Shown here piece after piece: positions 56,222 through 64,000 of a stretch of 64,000 nucleotides of DNA (positions are counted from its first letter, which is position 1; every line of letters begins with the position of its first letter). Location: positions 62,001 through 126,000 of the forward strand of contig NZ_BMRY01000006.1 of the NCBI RefSeq assembly GCF_014648875.1. The letters are read 5' to 3'. This DNA comes from Streptomyces parvus (GTDB lineage: Bacteria > Actinomycetota > Actinomycetes > Streptomycetales > Streptomycetaceae). A program made the position numbers and the translations under genes. The notes under the pieces were generated by a model, which saw only the letters and a list, made by a program, of their open reading frames with translations, was not told where the DNA came from and ran no database searches.

Positions 56222-58887
56222 GCCGTCTCGGAGACGAGGCGTTCGACCGCGGCGACGGCGTCGCCGATGGCGGCCGGGTTCGTGCCGCCGCCCTGGGCGA
56301 CGTCCGGCTTGCCGCCGCCACCGCCGCCGAGGGTCTTCGCGGCCGTACGCACGAGGTCACCGGCCTTGAGACCGCGCTCGCGGGCGGCTTCGTTGGTGGC
56401 GATCACCGTGAGCGGGCGGCCGTTGGCCGTGGTGAACAGGGCCACGACGGCTGCTCGGCCCCCCTGGATGCGGCCGCGCACGTCCAGGACCAGCTTGCGC
56501 AGGTCGTCGGCGGAGGTGCCGTCGGGGACCTGGCCGGTGACCAGGGCGACGCCGCGGACGTCCTTGGCGGACTCGACGAGCCCGGCGGCGGCCGCGAGGA
56601 CCTTCTCCGCGCGGAACTTCTCGATCTCCTTCTCGGCGTCCTTCAGCTTGCCGAGCATGCCCGCGATCTTCTCGGGGAGCTCCTCGGCGCGGCCCTTGAC
56701 CAGCTCCTGGAGCTGGGCGACGACCGTGTGCTCCTTGGCGAGGAAGTTGTACGCGTCCACGCCGACCAGGGCCTCGATGCGGCGCACGCCGGATCCGATG
56801 GAGGACTCGCCGAGCAGCTTCACCAGACCCAGCTGGGCGGTGTTGCCGACGTGGGTGCCGCCGCACAGCTCCTTGGAGAAGTCGCCGATGGTGACGACGC
56901 GGACCCGCTCGCCGTACTTCTCGCCGAACTCGGCGATGGCGCCCTGCTTCTTGGCCTCGTCGATCGACATGACCTCGGCCTGGACGTCGAGTTCGCGCGA
57001 AAGAACCTCGTTGATCCGCTGCTCCACGTCGGTGAGGACCGTACCGGGGACGGCGGCGGGCGAACCGAAGTCGAAGCGGAAGCGGCCCGGGGAGTTCTCG
57101 GAGCCGGCCTGGGCGGCCGTCGGGCCGAGCGCGTCGCGCAGCGCCTGGTGCGTGAGGTGCGTGGCGCTGTGGGCGCGGGCGATGGCCCGGCGGCGGGTGG
57201 CGTCGATGGAGGCGAAGACCGGGGCTCCGACGGTCACCTCGCCGACCTGGACGACGCCCTTGTGGACGTGGACGCCGGGGACCGGCTTCTGGACGTCGCG
57301 GACCTCGATCACGGCACCCGTGTCGAGCCGGATACGGCCGGTGTCGGCGAGCTGGCCGCCGCCCTCGGCGTAGAAGGGGGTGCGGTCGAGGACGACCTCG
57401 ACCTCGTCGCCCTCGGTGGCGGCGGGTGAGGGCACACCGTCGACCAGCAGGCCGACGATCGTGGACTCGCCGGCCAGGCTGGCGTAACCGGTGAACTCGG
57501 TGGCGCCGGCGGTGTCGGCGACCTCGCGGTAGGCGGAGAGGTCGGCGTGACCGGTCTTCTTGGCGCGGGCGTCGGCCTTGGCCTTGTCGCGCTGTTCCTG
57601 CATGAGGCGGCGGAAGCCGTCCTCGTCCACGGAGAGCCCCTGCTCGGCGGCCATCTCCAGGGTGAGGTCGATCGGGAAGCCCCAGGTGTCGTGGAGCAGG
57701 AACGCCTTGTCCCCGGCGAGGACCCGGCCACCGGCGGCCTTGGTCTCGGTGACGGCGGTCTCCAGGATGTTGGTGCCGCCCTTGAGGGCCTTGAGGAAGG
57801 CGGCCTCCTCGGCGAGCGCGACCGTCTCGATGCGCTTGCGGTCGGTGATCAGCTCCGGGTACTGCTGCCCCATCGTGTCGATCACGACGTCGATAAGGTC
57901 CTTGACGACCGTGCCGGTGGCGCCCAGGAGGCGCATGTTGCGGATGGCGCGGCGCATGATGCGGCGCAGCACGTAGCCGCGGCCCTCGTTGCCGGGGGTG
58001 ACGCCGTCGCCGATGAGCATCACCGACGTACGGATGTGGTCGGCGACGACGCGGAGCGAGACGTCCGTGCCGTTCTCGGCGCCGTAGCGGACGCCGGTCA
58101 GCTCGGTGGCCTTGTCCATGACGACGCGCAGGGTGTCGGTCTCGTACATGTTCTGTACGCCCTGGAGGATCATCGCCAGGCGTTCGAGGCCGAGACCGGT
58201 GTCGATGTTCTTGGACGGCAGGTCCCCGAGGATCGGGAAGTCCTCCTTGCCGTCGCCCGCGCCGCGCTCGTACTGCATGAAGACCAGGTTCCAGATCTCC
58301 ACGTACCGCTCGTCGTTGACGGCCGGGCCGCCCTCGACGCCGAACTCGGGGCCGCGGTCGTAGTTGATCTCCGAGCAGGGGCCGCAGGGTCCGGGGACGC
58401 CCATGGACCAGAAGTTGTCCTTCTTGCCCAGGCGCTGGATTCGCTCGGCCGGGACGCCGATCTTGTCGCGCCAGATGGCCTCGGCCTCGTCGTCGTCGAG
58501 GTAGACGGTGATCCAGAGCTTCTCGGGGTCGAGGCCGTAGCCGCCGTCCTCGACGGAGTTGGTCAGGGCCTCCCAGGCGAGCTGGATGGCCCCTTCCTTG
58601 AAGTAGTCCCCGAAGGAGAAGTTGCCGCACATCTGGAAGAACGTGCCGTGGCGCGTGGTCTTGCCGACCTCTTCGATGTCCGGGGTACGCACGCACTTCT
58701 GCACGCTGGTGACGCGCGGGGCGGGCGGCTTGACCTCGCCGAGGAAGTACGGCTTGAAGGGGACCATGCCCGCGGGGACCAGCAGCAGAGTCGGGTCGTC
58801 CGCGATGAGCGACGCCGAAGGCACGGCAGTGTGACCGCGCTCCTCGAAGAAGCTCAGCCAGCGGCGGCGAATTTCAGCCGACTCCAT
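56218..58887 (-). CDS. alaS: Alanyl-tRNA synthetase
   Basis: AlaS charges tRNA-Ala. The 889 residues begin MESAEIRRRWLSFFEERGHT; the class II motifs are in the first 360 residues (RHGTFFQMCGNFSFGDYFKEGAI). The editing domain has HSATHLTHQALRD and CGGTHVGN with zinc ligands, and a C-Ala domain with glycine-rich GGGGGGKPD ends the chain. It overlaps the DUF6167 gene stop by one base (TGATG) and ruvX by four. Confidence 0.97.
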   Translation of the reverse strand: MESAEIRRRWLSFFEERGHTAVPSASLIADDPTLLLVPAGMVPFKPYFLGEVKPPAPRVTSVQKCVRTPDIEEVGKTTRHGTFFQMCGNFSFGDYFKEGAIQLAWEALTNSVEDGGYGLDPEKLWITVYLDDDEAEAIWRDKIGVPAERIQRLGKKDNFWSMGVPGPCGPCSEINYDRGPEFGVEGGPAVNDERYVEIWNLVFMQYERGAGDGKEDFPILGDLPSKNIDTGLGLERLAMILQGVQNMYETDTLRVVMDKATELTGVRYGAENGTDVSLRVVADHIRTSVMLIGDGVTPGNEGRGYVLRRIMRRAIRNMRLLGATGTVVKDLIDVVIDTMGQQYPELITDRKRIETVALAEEAAFLKALKGGTNILETAVTETKAAGGRVLAGDKAFLLHDTWGFPIDLTLEMAAEQGLSVDEDGFRRLMQEQRDKAKADARAKKTGHADLSAYREVADTAGATEFTGYASLAGESTIVGLLVDGVPSPAATEGDEVEVVLDRTPFYAEGGGQLADTGRIRLDTGAVIEVRDVQKPVPGVHVHKGVVQVGEVTVGAPVFASIDATRRRAIARAHSATHLTHQALRDALGPTAAQAGSENSPGRFRFDFGSPAAVPGTVLTDVEQRINEVLSRELDVQAEVMSIDEAKKQGAIAEFGEKYGERVRVVTIGDFSKELCGGTHVGNTAQLGLVKLLGESSIGSGVRRIEALVGVDAYNFLAKEHTVVAQLQELVKGRAEELPEKIAGMLGKLKDAEKEIEKFRAEKVLAAAAGLVESAKDVRGVALVTGQVPDGTSADDLRKLVLDVRGRIQGGRAAVVALFTTANGRPLTVIATNEAARERGLKAGDLVRTAAKTLGGGGGGKPDVAQGGGTNPAAIGDAVAAVERLVSETA

Positions 58888-59231
58888 CAGTGGTCCTCAT
58901 TCCGGTTGTTCGATTTGTAGGGAAGCGTGCGGTACGTGTTCGGGTGCGCCGCGGCTTCGGGCGCTTCGACGGCGTAGTGCCGCTGTACGGGAAGGTCCTC
59001 GACCGGGGCCTCCAGGCCGAGGGCGCCGCCCAGTTCGGCTTCGCGCCGGACCATGCCCTCGCGTACGTCGAGGGCGAAGTCCTTGAGCTTGTGACCGGTC
59101 TCGATCGCCTTGTCCGCGGCCTGGGCCGCGAGGCTCTCGGGGGTCAGCTGCTTGAGCTTGCGGTTGACCTTGGTGGTGGCCCACACACCGGCGGCTGCGC
59201 CGGCGGTGAACCAGAACGTGCGGCGGAACAT
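58887..59231 (-). CDS. DUF6167-like small membrane-associated protein
   Basis: The 114-residue protein has an N-terminal hydrophobic segment (about 4-20; TFWFTAGAAAGVWATT), then a helical, charged part (about 22-60) and a Pro/His-rich end. It resembles DUF6167, which lies upstream of alaS in streptomycetes. It is coupled to alaS by a one-base stop-start overlap. Its role is unknown; conservation of position suggests a cell-envelope or division link. Confidence 0.75.
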   Translation of the reverse strand: MFRRTFWFTAGAAAGVWATTKVNRKLKQLTPESLAAQAADKAIETGHKLKDFALDVREGMVRREAELGGALGLEAPVEDLPVQRHYAVEAPEAAAHPNTYRTLPYKSNNRNEDH

Positions 59232-59238
59232 CGCTCGA

Positions 59239-59709
59239 TCAGTCCTTCTGTCCGCGGGCGTTTCGGCGTTGGCTCCTGCGTCCGCGCGCCGAGGGTACGG
59301 TCCGGCCGACGATCACCGTACGGCGGGCGGAGCCACGGCCCCGCGCCGGTTCCGGTTCGGGCTCGGTGCGGCGGCCGAGCGCCTGCCGTACGCCGTAGCC
59401 GAAGGCGGCGACCTTGACGAGGGGGCCGCCGAAGGTGGAGGCGACGGTGGTGGAGAGCGCGGAGGCGTTGGAGGTGACCTCCTGGACGTCGCTCGCGATG
59501 GCGTCGACCTTGTCCAGCTGGGTCTGCGCGGAGCGCACCGTCGCCGAGGCGTCGGCCAGCAGCGGAACGGCCTGTTCGGTCACGTCCGCGACGAGTTTGG
59601 TGGTCGCCCTGAGCGTCTGGGCGAGCCTCACCAGCACCACGGCGAGGAACGAGACCAGGATCGCCCAGAAGACGGCCACGAGGATCCCGGCCACCTCTCC
59701 ACCGGACAC
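59239..59709 (-). CDS. DUF948 membrane protein
   Basis: The 156-residue protein has one transmembrane helix near the start (about 7-27; GILVAVFWAILVSFLAVVLVR), a long helical region (about 30-95) with DUF948-like heptads and an Arg-rich tail (about 118-156). DUF948 proteins are general stress or envelope-linked. The GTG at 59709 is its start. It is first of the minus-strand series running to alaS. Confidence 0.8.
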   Translation of the reverse strand: MSGGEVAGILVAVFWAILVSFLAVVLVRLAQTLRATTKLVADVTEQAVPLLADASATVRSAQTQLDKVDAIASDVQEVTSNASALSTTVASTFGGPLVKVAAFGYGVRQALGRRTEPEPEPARGRGSARRTVIVGRTVPSARGRRSQRRNARGQKD

Positions 59710-59914
59710 AGTGCACCGCTCTCTGCTTGTCGATCGGCCCCTTCGGGGGCTTGTCTCCGTCGGTGCCGCCCGGCTGCCGCCCGCGCGCCCGATCGTCGTC
59801 CCACGAGCCTATCGCGCCGCGCATCTCCTCCCCTACCGCATTCCCCGCGGGCCGGACCGGAGTTGTCCGGCGAGATTGTACGGAGAGCTTTCAAGCCAGT
59901 ACGCTCCGTGTTTC

Positions 59915-62128
59915 ATGCGACGCCTGCAGGACCCCTGCCCGAATCCCGATGGTCCCGACGCCCGTCCCGTGGCGGCGCCCGGCACCCTCCCGGCCGAACT
60001 GACCCGGTTCGTGGGCCGCGAGGACGAACTGGCCGAGCTGGGCGGGCTGCTGGAGGAGTCCCGGCTCGTCACCGTCGCCGGAGTGGCGGGGGTGGGCAAG
60101 ACCCGGTGCGTGATCCGGGTCGCCGCACTCCGGGAGAAACGGTACTGCGACGGCGTCCTGCTGGCCGAGCTGTCCACCGTCCGCGACGCCGACCTGCTGG
60201 AACACGCCCTGATCGACGCCCTGGGGCTGGCCGATCACACCAGCCGGCCGCCGCGCGCCGTCCTCGTCGAGCACCTCCGCGAGCGCCGGACGCTGCTGGT
60301 GATCGACGGCTTCGAGCACCTCGTCGACGCCTGCGCGGACCTCGTCACCGATCTGCTGCGCCGGGCTCCGGGCCTCCAGGTGCTCGCGGCCGGGCGCTGC
60401 CCGCTGCGGGTGGACGGGGAACGGACGTATCCGCTCGCCCCGATGTCCGACCGGGACGCGGTGGAGCTCTTCACCGAGCGGGCGCGCGGGGTGCGGCCGG
60501 GCTGGGAACCGGCGACGGACGAGCGGGCGGCCGTGCTGGAGCTCTGCCACCGCCTCGACGGCATTCCGCTGGCCCTGGAGCTGGCGGCCGGGCGGCTGCG
60601 AGCCCTCTCGGTGGACCAGGTGCTGCTGCGCCTCGACGACCGGTTCCGGCTGCTGACCGGCGGCCGTCGCGGTGCGCCGCCGCGCCATCAGACGCTGCGG
60701 ACGGCGATCGGCTGGAGCCATGAGCTGTGCACGCCCGAGCAGCGGCTGTTGTGGGCGCGGCTCTCGGTCTTCGCCGGGCAGTTCGATCTGGAGGCCGCCG
60801 AGTACATCTGCGGTGGGCCGGATCTGCCGGCCGACGCGGTGCTCGATGTGCTGGACGAGCTGATCGCGCAGTCGGTGGTGGAACGCGAGGACGGCCCGGC
60901 GGGGGCCCGCTACCGGCTGCTGGACACGGTCAGCGAGTACGGGGCGCAGTGGCTGGCGGCGACCGGGGACGCCGAGCGGCTGCGGCGCCGGCACCGGGAC
61001 TGGTTCCTGGGGCTCGCGACCTGGTGCGAGCTGGACTGGTTCAGTCCGCGCCAGGCGGAGGTGGCGGCGCGGATCGACAGCGAACTGCCCAATCTTCGCC
61101 GGGCGATGGAATGTTCGATGGAGAGCCCCGACGAGGTGCATCTCGCGCAGCATCTGGCGGGCACCCTGTGGTTCTACTGGACCGGCTGCGGGCGGCTGTC
61201 CGAGGGGCGGCACTGGCTGGACCACGTGCTGGAGGAGCCGACCCCGCACGATGCCGCACGGCTGAAGGTGCTGTGGGTGCTGGGCTATGTGGCGGTGCTC
61301 CAGGGCGACGCGGTGGGCGCGATCTCGGCGCTCCAGGAGTGCCGGGAGGAGGCCGAGCGCCGCGGGGACGCGACGGCGCTGGCGTACGCGGTGCACCGCA
61401 CGGGGTGTCTGGCGATCGTGACGGACGACATGGAGCGCGCCGAGGAGCTGCTGCGCGAGGCGCTCGGCCGGTACCGCGAGGTCGGCGAGCTCAACAGCAA
61501 CGTCCTGATGGCTCAGGTGGAGCTGGCCATGGCGGTGGCGTTCCTCGGCGATCTGGACGCGGCGGCGGTGATCTGCGACGAGGTCCGCGAGATCTGCGAG
61601 GACCACGGCGAGCGGTGGGCACTGGCGTACGCGCTGTACGTCCTGGCGTACGCGGCGCTGCGGCGGGGGCGGCCGGCCCGGGCGCGGCAGATGCTGGGCG
61701 AGTGCCTGACGATCGGCCGGACGTTCAACGACCTGCTGGGCACGGTGCTGTCACTGGAGCTGCTGGCGCTGGTGACGGCGGTGGAGGGGGACGCCGGGGA
61801 GGCCGCGGTGCTCCAGGGTGCGGCGGAGGGCATCTGGCCGTCGGTGGGTCTGCAGCTGTTCGGTTCGGCGTTCTACGGGCGGCCCCGGGTGGAGTGCGAG
61901 GAGCAGGCGCGGCGGGAGCTGGGGAACGCGGCGTACGAGGAAGGGCTGCGGGCGGGGAGGCGACTGGATCCGGCCACGGCGGTCGACCGGGCCCTGGCCG
62001 GTGGCGGACCGGGCGCGCGGGTGGACGCGCCGGGCGCGGGCGGGGTGCCGGCGCCGGGCGGGCCCGGGGGAACGCGAAGGCCCGCCGCCTCCCGGATGAC
62101 AGGGAGGGGCGGGCCGGAGCGCTGGTGA
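59915..62128 (+). CDS. STAND-type NTPase with TPR-like repeats, no visible DNA-binding domain
   Basis: The 737-residue protein has a P-loop, GVAGVGKTR (56-64), a Walker B block LLVIDGFEH (127-135) and GIPLALELAAGRL (216-228), the NB-ARC pattern of AfsR/MalT-like proteins. The second half (about 380-690) is helical, TPR-like. Such proteins usually carry a BTAD/SARP or LuxR helix-turn-helix domain; here neither end shows one, and the C-terminus is a Gly/Pro/Arg-rich tail. It may act through a partner. ATG at 59915 is the best start, but the ribosome binding site is weak. The upstream gap (59710-59914) is unremarkable. Confidence 0.82.
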   Translation: MRRLQDPCPNPDGPDARPVAAPGTLPAELTRFVGREDELAELGGLLEESRLVTVAGVAGVGKTRCVIRVAALREKRYCDGVLLAELSTVRDADLLEHALIDALGLADHTSRPPRAVLVEHLRERRTLLVIDGFEHLVDACADLVTDLLRRAPGLQVLAAGRCPLRVDGERTYPLAPMSDRDAVELFTERARGVRPGWEPATDERAAVLELCHRLDGIPLALELAAGRLRALSVDQVLLRLDDRFRLLTGGRRGAPPRHQTLRTAIGWSHELCTPEQRLLWARLSVFAGQFDLEAAEYICGGPDLPADAVLDVLDELIAQSVVEREDGPAGARYRLLDTVSEYGAQWLAATGDAERLRRRHRDWFLGLATWCELDWFSPRQAEVAARIDSELPNLRRAMECSMESPDEVHLAQHLAGTLWFYWTGCGRLSEGRHWLDHVLEEPTPHDAARLKVLWVLGYVAVLQGDAVGAISALQECREEAERRGDATALAYAVHRTGCLAIVTDDMERAEELLREALGRYREVGELNSNVLMAQVELAMAVAFLGDLDAAAVICDEVREICEDHGERWALAYALYVLAYAALRRGRPARARQMLGECLTIGRTFNDLLGTVLSLELLALVTAVEGDAGEAAVLQGAAEGIWPSVGLQLFGSAFYGRPRVECEEQARRELGNAAYEEGLRAGRRLDPATAVDRALAGGGPGARVDAPGAGGVPAPGGPGGTRRPAASRMTGRGGPERW
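62079..62115 (-). terminator. rpsD terminator lying inside the STAND gene
   Basis: GGCCCGCCGCCTCCC pairs with GGGAGGGGCGGGCC, with one bulged base and an eight-base loop. It is 30 bases past the rpsD stop on the minus strand and lies in the last codons of the convergent STAND gene. Confidence 0.7.
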
Positions 62129-62145
62129 GAGCGGCTACGCCTGGA

Positions 62146-62760
62146 TCAGCGGGCGTAGTACTCGACGACGAGCTGCTCGTCGCAGATCACCGGGATCTCC
62201 TTGCGGTTCGGGTCCCGGTCCAGGCGGAAGGCCAGGGCCTTCAGGTTCACCTGGAGGTAGCGCGGGGTCTCACCCTCGGTGTCGTAACCACCCTCGCGGG
62301 CCACCTGGAAGGGGACCTTGGAGCGGCTGCGCTCGCGGACCTGGACGATGTCGTCCGGGCGCACGCGGAAGGACGGCTTGTCGACCTTGCCACCGTTGAC
62401 CTCGATGTGGCCGTGGACGACCATCTGACGGGCCTGGTAGATGGTGCGGGCGATGCCCGAACGCAGGACCAGGGCGTCGAGACGGCGCTCGAGCTCGACG
62501 ACCAGCGCCTCGCCCGTCTTGCCCTCGGCCTTCTTGGCGCGGTCGTAGGCGCGCGCCATCTGGCGCTCGCTGATGTCGTACTGCGCACGCAGGCGCTGCT
62601 TCTCCAGCAGACGGACCTTGTAGTCCGAGTTCTGCTTGCGACCACGGCCGTGCTCACCCGGCGGGTACGGACGAGCTTCGAAGTACTTGACAGCCTTGGG
62701 CGTCAGGGCGATGCCGAGGGCACGCGACTTCTTGACCTTGGGACGCGACTGGTTAGGCAC
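62146..62760 (-). CDS. rpsD: 30S ribosomal protein S4
   Basis: S4 nucleates assembly of the small subunit by binding 16S rRNA. The 204 residues have the S4 N-terminal domain (about 1-95) and the S4 RNA-binding fold (about 96-160; RLDALVLRSGIARTIYQARQMVVHGHIEVNG). The N-terminus lacks the zinc-binding cysteines of the C+ form, so this is a zinc-independent S4. It stands alone, away from the alpha operon, as usual for streptomycetes. An iron box lies 24 bases upstream of its start, toward a divergent gene. Confidence 0.97.
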   Translation of the reverse strand: MPNQSRPKVKKSRALGIALTPKAVKYFEARPYPPGEHGRGRKQNSDYKVRLLEKQRLRAQYDISERQMARAYDRAKKAEGKTGEALVVELERRLDALVLRSGIARTIYQARQMVVHGHIEVNGGKVDKPSFRVRPDDIVQVRERSRSKVPFQVAREGGYDTEGETPRYLQVNLKALAFRLDRDPNRKEIPVICDEQLVVEYYAR

Positions 62761-62783
62761 GTTCTCCAGACCTCCGTTGTAGG

Positions 62784-62802
62784 TTAGGTTAGGCTTACCT
62801 TA
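62784..62802. promoter_or_regulatory. Iron box (DmdR/IdeR-type operator)
   Basis: TTAGGTTAGGCTTACCTTA matches the actinobacterial iron box TTAGGTTAGGCTCACCTAA at 17 of 19 positions. It lies between divergent rpsD and the DUF2470-like gene, 14 bases before the latter's ATG and just upstream of its AAGGAGAT site. It predicts repression by iron-loaded DmdR1/IdeR. Confidence 0.85.
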
Positions 62803-62816
62803 CTCAAGGAGATCGC

Positions 62817-63653
62817 ATGTCTCGCCCTGGGAACACCACTCACGTCACGGACAGCACAGACAGCGGCAGCACCTCAGAGGAGGATGCTGCTACGACGGAA
62901 GGCCGATCAGATCGTGGTCAGCCGCGTCCCAGCGGGCTAGAAAACACTCGGATGCCGTCAGCAGCCGAGCGCACACGAACTCTCGTACAGAGTACCTGCT
63001 CCGCGCTGCTCGTCGTACCGGGGCTCGATCTGGCCCGCGCCGAACCCCTGGTCCCGGACAGCCGGAGCGTGGGGCCCGAGGGCGATGTGTTCCTCGAATT
63101 CGCCGCGGATTCCCCGGCCGTTCGGGCCGCGACGCACGCGCAGGGCGACGAGCTGACCGCCGTGCTGGAGATCACGGACGTCGCTCCCGTCTCCGTACCG
63201 CACCGGATCCGCGGCCGGGCCTGGGTCTCCGGCTGGCTCACCTCCGTCCCCGGCATCGCCGAGCCCGGCCGGATGATGCTGCGCCTGGAGTTCGGCGAGG
63301 CGTACGTGGACGACCTCTGGGGCGCCGAGGACATCGAGCCGGAGGACTTCCGCGACGCGGCCCCCGACCCGCTGGTCCTCCACGAGGCGGAGCTGCTCCA
63401 GCACCTGGCCTCCGCCCACGACGAGCAGATGCGCACGCTGTGCGGGCTGCTGGGCGAGCGGACCGCCCGGGCCGTGGCGCCGAACCAGCCGAGCGCCGTG
63501 CCCGTGGCACTGGACCGCTTCGGGCTGCGGGTGCGCTTCATCGAGAGCAGGGAGGCGTGCTTCGACGCCCGCTTCGAGTTCCCCGAGCCCGTGCGGGACG
63601 TCACCGAGCTGCGTCGCGCCATGCACACCCTTTTCGAGGCGGCCGCGTCCTGA
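62817..63653 (+). CDS. DUF2470-like domain protein under an iron box
   Basis: The 278-residue protein has a Ser/Thr/Gly-rich start (about 1-45), then a domain (about 47-170) and a C-terminal DUF2470-like domain (about 185-275; LQHLASAHDEQMRTLCGLLG, VALDRFGLRVRFI, DVTELRRAMHTLF). DUF2470 occurs in heme-oxygenase-like HugZ proteins and pyridoxamine oxidase-like folds. With the iron box before it, a role in heme or siderophore iron use is plausible. The ATG at 62817 follows AAGGAGAT. The operator sits close to the start, so a later start, such as ATG 62952, cannot be excluded. Confidence 0.78.
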   Translation: MSRPGNTTHVTDSTDSGSTSEEDAATTEGRSDRGQPRPSGLENTRMPSAAERTRTLVQSTCSALLVVPGLDLARAEPLVPDSRSVGPEGDVFLEFAADSPAVRAATHAQGDELTAVLEITDVAPVSVPHRIRGRAWVSGWLTSVPGIAEPGRMMLRLEFGEAYVDDLWGAEDIEPEDFRDAAPDPLVLHEAELLQHLASAHDEQMRTLCGLLGERTARAVAPNQPSAVPVALDRFGLRVRFIESREACFDARFEFPEPVRDVTELRRAMHTLFEAAAS

Positions 63654-63674
63654 CCCGGGCGGGATGAGCACCCC

Positions 63675-64000
63675 TTACTCCTGCTCGCCGCCCTCGCCGG
63701 CGCGGCCGAGGCGCTCGCGGACGCGCTCGACGACGTCCGCGTACCGCGCCTCGGCGCCGTAGCGGGTGGGTGTGTAGTACTGCCGGTCGCGGACGGCGTC
63801 CGGGGCGTACTGCTGGGCGGCGATGCCGCCCTGCACATCGTGCGGATAGACATAGCCCTGGGCGTGGCCGAGCTTGGCCGCGCCCTTGTAGTGGCCGTCG
63901 CGCAGATGGGCCGGGACGGGTCCGGCCAGTCCTCTGCGCACATCGTCCTGCGCGGCGGAGATCGCCAGCGTCGCCGCGTTGGACTTGGGGGCGAGCGCCA
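63675..64000 (-). CDS. rarA: Replication-associated recombination protein RarA/MgsA (C-terminal part)
   Basis: About 108 C-terminal residues are visible; the rest lies beyond the right edge. GLAGPVPAHLRDGHYKGAAK and YVYPHDVQGGIAAQQYAP are the conserved end of RarA, an AAA+ ATPase that acts at stalled replication forks. Its presence just beyond rpsD and alaS fits the actinobacterial order. The last residues are charged. It is convergent with the DUF2470-like gene. Confidence 0.9.
   Translation of the reverse strand, partial: ALAPKSNAATLAISAAQDDVRRGLAGPVPAHLRDGHYKGAAKLGHAQGYVYPHDVQGGIAAQQYAPDAVRDRQYYTPTRYGAEARYADVVERVRERLGRAGEGGEQE

Overview
The window is chromosomal core DNA of a Streptomyces or very close relative. 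The base composition is very GC-rich, with G or C at almost every third codon position, and start codons are often GTG and once TTG. BldD with its c-di-GMP signature, the Streptomyces integration host factor sIHF, a chitinase promoter with Streptomyces-type direct repeats, RibM and a DmdR/IdeR-type iron box are all present. From memory, the gene order (hisG ... rib ... pyr ... bldD ... aro ... alaS ... rpsD) matches the S. coelicolor core chromosome. I saw no insertion sequence, prophage, CRISPR array, tRNA or rRNA.

Layout. 1-5.9 kb: the end of a histidine block (hisG, hisE) and the riboflavin operon ribD-ribE-ribM-ribBA-ribH (minus strand) behind an FMN riboswitch. 5.7-15.4 kb: an accessory stretch with a secreted GH18 chitinase under a two-repeat, DasR-like operator, an NmrA-type SDR protein, a divergent ROK regulator/MFS transporter pair, a nucleobase permease, a GH6 glucanase and a DUF5995 protein. 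15.5-20.2 kb: an amine-catabolic module on the minus strand: aldehyde dehydrogenase, Lrp/AsnC regulator, nitrilase-superfamily hydrolase and an FAD oxidase that resembles tryptophan/phenylalanine 2-monooxygenases. 20.4-24.3 kb: a GuaB1-type enzyme with an unusual terminated leader, an orphan sesquiterpene synthase and a SorC-type regulator. 24.4-35.1 kb: housekeeping genes rpe, rsmB, fmt, priA, metK, coaBC, rpoZ, gmk and sIHF.

35.4-45.6 kb: the pyrimidine operon pyrR-pyrB-pyrC-orf-carA-carB, a strong hairpin, then pyrD-pyrF. A PyrR-binding-loop-like RNA motif lies against the pyrR ribosome binding site. 45.5-49.5 kb: bldD with two adjacent BldD boxes in its promoter, then nusB, efp, an M24-family protein that has lost most metal ligands, and a proline-rich P-loop protein. 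49.6-59.7 kb: aroQ, aroK fused to aroB, aroC, aroE, mltG, ruvX, alaS and two small envelope-type proteins, most with 1-4 base overlaps. 59.9-64 kb: a STAND ATPase without a recognisable DNA-binding domain, rpsD, an iron-box gene with a DUF2470-like product, and the end of rarA.

Most genes are conventional. The items that deserve a second look are the 2-monooxygenase/amidase module and its CGTTGCG repeats, the terminator-containing guaB1 leader beside the orphan terpene synthase, the in-frame aroK-aroB fusion, the degenerate M24 protein, and the iron-box/DUF2470 gene. All functional calls were made by reading the sequence and recalling families; no searches were run.
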